Source: Desulfobacterales bacterium (GTDB lineage Bacteria; Desulfobacterota; Desulfobacteria; Desulfobacterales; Desulfosalsimonadaceae). Taken from it: 64,000 nt of DNA. The stretch lies in the NCBI GenBank assembly GCA_034520365.1, contig JAXHNP010000003.1, positions 372,001 to 436,000 on the forward strand, given 5' to 3'. The translations under genes and the position numbers were made by a program. Every line of letters starts with the position of its first letter. Positions within the stretch are counted from its first letter, which is position 1. A model generated the notes under the pieces. That model ran no database searches, was not told the DNA's origin, and saw only the letters and a program-made list of their open reading frames with translations. This document shows positions 60,741 to 64,000 of the stretch, piece by piece.

Positions 60741-61193
60741 CTACACATAAAACGGTTGGCATAGGGCTTCCAGTGCGCTGCCCGGAATTTTGTAGGATTT
60801 GTCGTGAACGCCGGGGTTGAAATAAATATAGTCGGTTTCAACCAGCGCTTTTTCCATGTAAACGGCCATATCCGTAAAATGGCCGAACGGCGGCACGCAG
60901 CCCACGTCACAGCCCACCGTTTCCTTGACCGCTTCGGGCTTGGCAAACGAGACCTTCTTGCTGCCGGCCGCACGGGCCACCTGCTTCCAGTCCACGCGCC
61001 GGTCGCCCGGCAGCACCATCACGATCATGTCCCCTTCTTTGGTATTTAATACCAGGGATTTTACGGTTTCCGATTCGGTGACATGCAGGGCCTCGGCCAT
61101 GGCCGGGTTGGTGTAGACCGGCTCATGATCGACCACGTCATATTCAATTTCCTTATCCGACAATATCTGCCGGATATTTTCTTCAAGTGTCAT
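60741..61193 (-). CDS. YbaK/EbsC-family aminoacyl-tRNA deacylase-like protein
   Basis: A 150-residue protein with the YbaK/ProX fold: YDVVDHEPVYTNPAMAEALH, TESETVKSLVLNTKEGDMIV, RRVDWKQVARAAGSKKVSFA then GCVPPFGHF. The family edits mischarged tRNA-Pro and related tRNAs. It lies between the ACT protein and the hydantoinase-like gene, about 22 bp from the latter, probably in the same operon. Why a tRNA-editing-type protein is here is not clear. Confidence 0.88.
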   Translation of the reverse strand: MTLEENIRQILSDKEIEYDVVDHEPVYTNPAMAEALHVTESETVKSLVLNTKEGDMIVMVLPGDRRVDWKQVARAAGSKKVSFAKPEAVKETVGCDVGCVPPFGHFTDMAVYMEKALVETDYIYFNPGVHDKSYKIPGSALEALCQPFYV

Positions 61194-61214
61194 CCGTGAA
61201 AATTTCCCTTAAAA

Positions 61215-63335
61215 TTATCTCGGCATAACCCCCCATTGCTCGGACAACCGGGGGTTGCCCACGGCGCGGGCCTGGATCCGTTCAATCGCGCCTTCGGTTT
61301 TTACCTTGATGCTGACCTGGGGCGATATGGCGCCCGAGGCCTCCGCGCTTTCAATGGCCAGGTCCCTGACCTTTTTCTTGGCAAAGGCAAAGGCATCCTC
61401 ATATTCGGAAAAATTTTTGCGCTGGTCCCCGATCTGGACGATATGGGCATGGGCGCCCTCGCTTTCCTGCACGTAGATAAGGGCCTCCTTATCCGCCATG
61501 ACGGAGCCGGCCACCGCACCCGCCGCATTGGCCACATGGGCATGCTCCGGCAGCACAAACGGGGCCTTGAGGCTCTCGGCCACTTTTTTGACAAATATGC
61601 CGGCTGGCGCGCCGATGCCAATAACCGGAAAGCGGCTGGCAATATTGACCGTCACATACTCGTTTCTGCCGCTGATGGCCTCATCTATCATCCACCGGCC
61701 CCAATTGCCGTCCACCATCTCCGGCAGATCCGCCTCATCCTCCTGCCGGGCCAGGAAAACAATGGCCTCCTCCACCATGGTGGCCACGATAAACTCAAGG
61801 GTGTCTGAGACAAACTGCTTGGGATTTTTATCATGGATATGGCAGGCGCATTCAATGGCCTGGCGCGCCGCCTCGATGTCCCACACATCCATCTGGCCGT
61901 TTACATGCAGAAGATCCGTGGGGGTCAAGGTGGCCTGCTCAATCAGCCCCTGGCGGAAAAACTCGTCCGCATTCAGCTGCACCGCATGATAGACCTCGAG
62001 CACCTTTAAAATCTCGGTGACACTGCGGGGCGATTCATTTAACAGCCCGAAAAGCGCCACATGTTTGGGATCGCTAATACCTGCGTCTTCCGGGTCAATG
62101 GTTTTATGCAGAAACCAGTAATCCAGATCATTCTGGCTCCAGGTGTTTTTCCCCTTTTGGCTTAGATTGGCGATGGTTTTTTTGACGTGGCTATATTGGG
62201 CCGCCAGCCTGGATAGCGGAACCACCCGGTCCGGTCCCACCACGGCTTTTCCGCCCTGACCGAAGGAAATCCGGCTGTCGCAGCCCACGCAGGCCGTACG
62301 GATACGGGCCGCCTTAACCGCGGTTTTGATATCACCCACCCGGGCGCCCTCATCCGTTATGGTCATCTGGGAATCCTGAATCAGGGCCATATCCGTGGTG
62401 GTGCCGCCCACATCGATCACCAGGGCGTTGCCGTGCCTTGAGAAAAAGAGTCCCCCGATGGCGCTGGCCGCCGGGCCGGAAAGAATGGTTTCAACCGGTT
62501 TTTCGGCGGCCTCGGCATGCGGCATGAGCGAGCCGTCGCCTTTTACAATCATAAGCGGGGCATTGATTTTCTGATCCTTTAATGATTCCTGAACCGCGGC
62601 GATAAATTCCTGCATCACGGCCACCAATGAGGCATTCAGGCAGGCGGTGGTGGCCCGCTTAATGGAATCAATCTGGGTGGAGAGCTGATGGCCCAGCACC
62701 ACCGGCAGATCACAGACATCCTGAATGGCATCAAACACCGCCTCCTCATGGGCGGGGTTTAAGGGACTGAAATAGCTTGAGACCGCAAAGGCATCGACTG
62801 TATCCCGGTATTCCTTGACCCAGGCCTTGATGCCGTCCAAATCCAGGGGCGCATTCTCCGCCCCCTGCGAATTGTGCCCGCCGTCAAAATAGGCAAAATG
62901 CCTGGTGGAAAAATTGGCCGCCAGCCCATAGGACTGAATTAGTTCCGGATCATAGCCGATCAGTAACAGGCCCACCTCACGGGCTTTTCCCTCGGCAATC
63001 GAATTGGTGGCCAGGGTGCTTGAAATCCCAACCAGCTTGACGGTGGCGGGATTTTCGATATTTAACATTTTAAGAACGGTGATAACGCCGTCAGCCAGGT
63101 TCGCCCGGGTGGTGAGGGTTTTGCCGGATGCGACCACCCGCCGGGTCCGGTAGTCCATCAGGACCCCGTCCGTATATGTCCCCCCGGTATCAATGCCGAC
63201 CACATAGTCACCGGAAAATTTCTTCCTGCCTGCACTTTCATTCCGGGATTGCAATGATTTCTGTTCCTTTGCGTACATTGATCGTGTTAACCATCCGTCC
63301 CGTTTGACGGATAGCCGGCTCCTTTCGTGCTTCAT
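61215..63335 (-). CDS. Hydantoinase/oxoprolinase A-family ASKHA ATPase
   Basis: A 706-residue HyuA-like protein. Phosphate loop 1 is VVGIDTGGTYTDGVLMDYRT, phosphate loop 2 is ALVIDVGGTTTDMALIQDSQ, and the later segments ETILSGPAASAIGGL and GIGAPAGIFVKKVAES complete the fold. Hydantoinase/oxoprolinase ATPases open cyclic amides, but lone HyuA relatives near corrinoid methyltransferases may instead act as ATP-driven activators. No HyuB partner is adjacent. The start is uncertain: ATGs at 63335 and 63278 are both possible, and neither has a strong ribosome binding site. Confidence 0.85.
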   Translation of the reverse strand: MKHERSRLSVKRDGWLTRSMYAKEQKSLQSRNESAGRKKFSGDYVVGIDTGGTYTDGVLMDYRTRRVVASGKTLTTRANLADGVITVLKMLNIENPATVKLVGISSTLATNSIAEGKAREVGLLLIGYDPELIQSYGLAANFSTRHFAYFDGGHNSQGAENAPLDLDGIKAWVKEYRDTVDAFAVSSYFSPLNPAHEEAVFDAIQDVCDLPVVLGHQLSTQIDSIKRATTACLNASLVAVMQEFIAAVQESLKDQKINAPLMIVKGDGSLMPHAEAAEKPVETILSGPAASAIGGLFFSRHGNALVIDVGGTTTDMALIQDSQMTITDEGARVGDIKTAVKAARIRTACVGCDSRISFGQGGKAVVGPDRVVPLSRLAAQYSHVKKTIANLSQKGKNTWSQNDLDYWFLHKTIDPEDAGISDPKHVALFGLLNESPRSVTEILKVLEVYHAVQLNADEFFRQGLIEQATLTPTDLLHVNGQMDVWDIEAARQAIECACHIHDKNPKQFVSDTLEFIVATMVEEAIVFLARQEDEADLPEMVDGNWGRWMIDEAISGRNEYVTVNIASRFPVIGIGAPAGIFVKKVAESLKAPFVLPEHAHVANAAGAVAGSVMADKEALIYVQESEGAHAHIVQIGDQRKNFSEYEDAFAFAKKKVRDLAIESAEASGAISPQVSIKVKTEGAIERIQARAVGNPRLSEQWGVMPR

Positions 63336-63487
63336 TTGTCAAGACTTCGCAAAAAGTCCAATATCTTAGTTGCGCTGCCTCCCTCGGGATTTGCGCGCCG
63401 CGATCTTGAACATTTTGTTTTGCCATCCAAAAATCGAATCTTAAGGAACGAAATAATATATTTCGTTATTCCAGGCCGTTCCGCCAC

Positions 63488-63557
63488 TGTCATTCCGAGG
63501 AGCGCGAGCGACGAGGAATCTTATTGTAAAGATTTCTCGCTGCCGCTCGAAATGACA
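63488..63557. repeat. REP-C palindrome
   Basis: TGTCATTCCGAGGAGCGCGA to TGCCGCTCGAAATGACA, same orientation as the copy at 54057 and inverse to those at 57125 and 60633. Confidence 0.88.
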
Positions 63558-63664
63558 GTATGGACAGGTTTTCAAAGCCTTTTTGAGCTACTTTCTGCAA
63601 AAATGCCATGATGGCGGCATCAACCGCTTTTTACGAATCCGTCGGAGTTGATGGTTTTGATGAT

Positions 63665-63704
63665 CGAAAGCCTGCTGGCTCCGCCGTTGGAGCGAACAGG
63701 CTTT
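63665..63704 (-). terminator. Possible terminator of the MttB-family gene
   Basis: Nine-bp perfect arms GAAAGCCTG/CAGGCTTTC enclose a second stem, GGCTCC/GGAGC. There is no U-rich tail on the minus strand, so a role in termination is only tentative. Confidence 0.4.
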
Positions 63705-63748
63705 CCATCAATTTATTTACCGCAATTCTGTGCGGCCCGGTGGGCCGC

Positions 63749-64000
63749 CTAGTTGCTCTTGACGCGCTCTTCGGCTTCGGCCAGGATCTTTTCGATATCC
63801 TTTTTGGCCTCAGGCGGCACGCGCTTTGAGGGGCCTTCGTAGTTTTCCATGATATCGCGGCCCTTCTTTAAGACCCGGTCCTTCATGGTGGTCCGGCCCT
63901 GGGCATCCCAGTCCTCGTAGCTGTTTCGATCCATCAGGGTGGGCTGATAGTGCTTACGGAACCACTTCATGGTGTGGTCCTCATAGAGGTAATGCCCGCC
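63749..64000 (-). CDS. MttB-family corrinoid methyltransferase, 3-prime end (runs off the window)
   Basis: The frame enters the window at 64000 as GGHYLYEDHTMKWFRKHYQP and ends at 63749 with LAEAEERVKSN. This is the C-terminal end of trimethylamine or betaine methyltransferase (MttB superfamily) proteins: GHYL..EHT, then PTLMDRNSYEDWDAQGRTTM. The catalytic part, including the pyrrolysine position if any, lies outside the window. With the RamA-like activator, DUF1638 and methyl-tetrahydrofolate transferase downstream it probably starts the methyl-transfer chain from a quaternary or tertiary amine. Confidence 0.85.
   Translation of the reverse strand, partial: GGHYLYEDHTMKWFRKHYQPTLMDRNSYEDWDAQGRTTMKDRVLKKGRDIMENYEGPSKRVPPEAKKDIEKILAEAEERVKSN

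Larger units (their letters stand above)
63336..63748. other. Intergenic region with REP-C and a stem-loop
   Basis: No gene is seen. It contains a REP-C palindrome (63488-63557) and a stem-loop with perfect GAAAGCCTG/CAGGCTTTC arms (63665-63673 and 63696-63704), located 44 bp after the MttB-family stop. The latter may end transcription but lacks a clear U-run. Confidence 0.5.

Overview
The window looks like a chromosomal segment of an anaerobic, probably sulfate-reducing, member of Desulfobacterota (Desulfobacteraceae-like). This is an inference from the right end, where corrinoid-dependent one-carbon genes sit together (MttB-family methyltransferase, RamA-like [2Fe-2S] activator, DUF1638, methyl-tetrahydrofolate methyltransferase) on a rather GC-rich background. 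No rRNA or tRNA gene and no CRISPR array was seen.

Layout. (1) 1-4.2 kb is accessory DNA with decayed toxin-antitoxin genes (HicA-like, BrnT/BrnA, PIN remnant, UPF0175, DUF433 plus a DUF5615 toxin gene broken by a repeat) among dispersed hairpin repeats. (2) 4.2-39.6 kb is one long minus-strand surface-glycan locus. Read in transcription order (right to left) it holds a nucleotidyltransferase-like protein, a chimeric epimerase/four-helix ORF, a PglK/MsbA-like ABC flippase, a NeuA-KdsC fusion, NeuB, an FkbM methyltransferase, five sulfotransferases mixed with about ten glycosyltransferases, an O-antigen polymerase/ligase, a polysaccharide deacetylase, a GNAT protein, and a PglC/PglE/PglF-like trio. 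A complete 1,996-bp insertion sequence with inverted repeats and a 5-bp target duplication sits inside it. (3) 39.6-51 kb is a second accessory island: a truncated rfbB, Rpn-family nuclease copies and fragments, two AbiE-type nucleotidyltransferase pairs, AbrB-PIN and Phd-PIN modules, a DUF234 ATPase, a remnant of a REP-associated tyrosine transposase (RAYT), and dense REP-like hairpins. (4) At 51-51.5 kb lies a NusG/RfaH-type antiterminator, probably the specialised regulator of the glycan locus. (5) 52-64 kb carries metabolic genes: a methyltransferase, 3-hydroxyacyl-CoA dehydrogenase, SerA, and the corrinoid one-carbon cluster.

How it works together (inference). The glycan locus should build an undecaprenyl-linked oligosaccharide started by a PglC-like phosphosugar transferase on a 4-amino-4,6-dideoxy sugar made by the PglF/PglE homologues. 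It would be extended with a nonulosonic acid (NeuB/NeuA) and other sugars, sulfated by several PAPS-dependent enzymes, flipped by the ABC exporter and polymerised or ligated by the Wzy/WaaL-like protein. The right-end cluster should move methyl groups from a methylated amine or betaine-like compound through a corrinoid protein (not in the window) to tetrahydrofolate, with SerA supplying serine that exchanges one-carbon units with the same pool.

The most striking non-genic feature is two families of short hairpin repeats whose stem arms co-vary while loop and 3-prime tail stay constant, scattered only in the accessory and intergenic parts. In several places they sit exactly at the broken ends of genes, together with a RAYT remnant that points to a REP-type mobility system.
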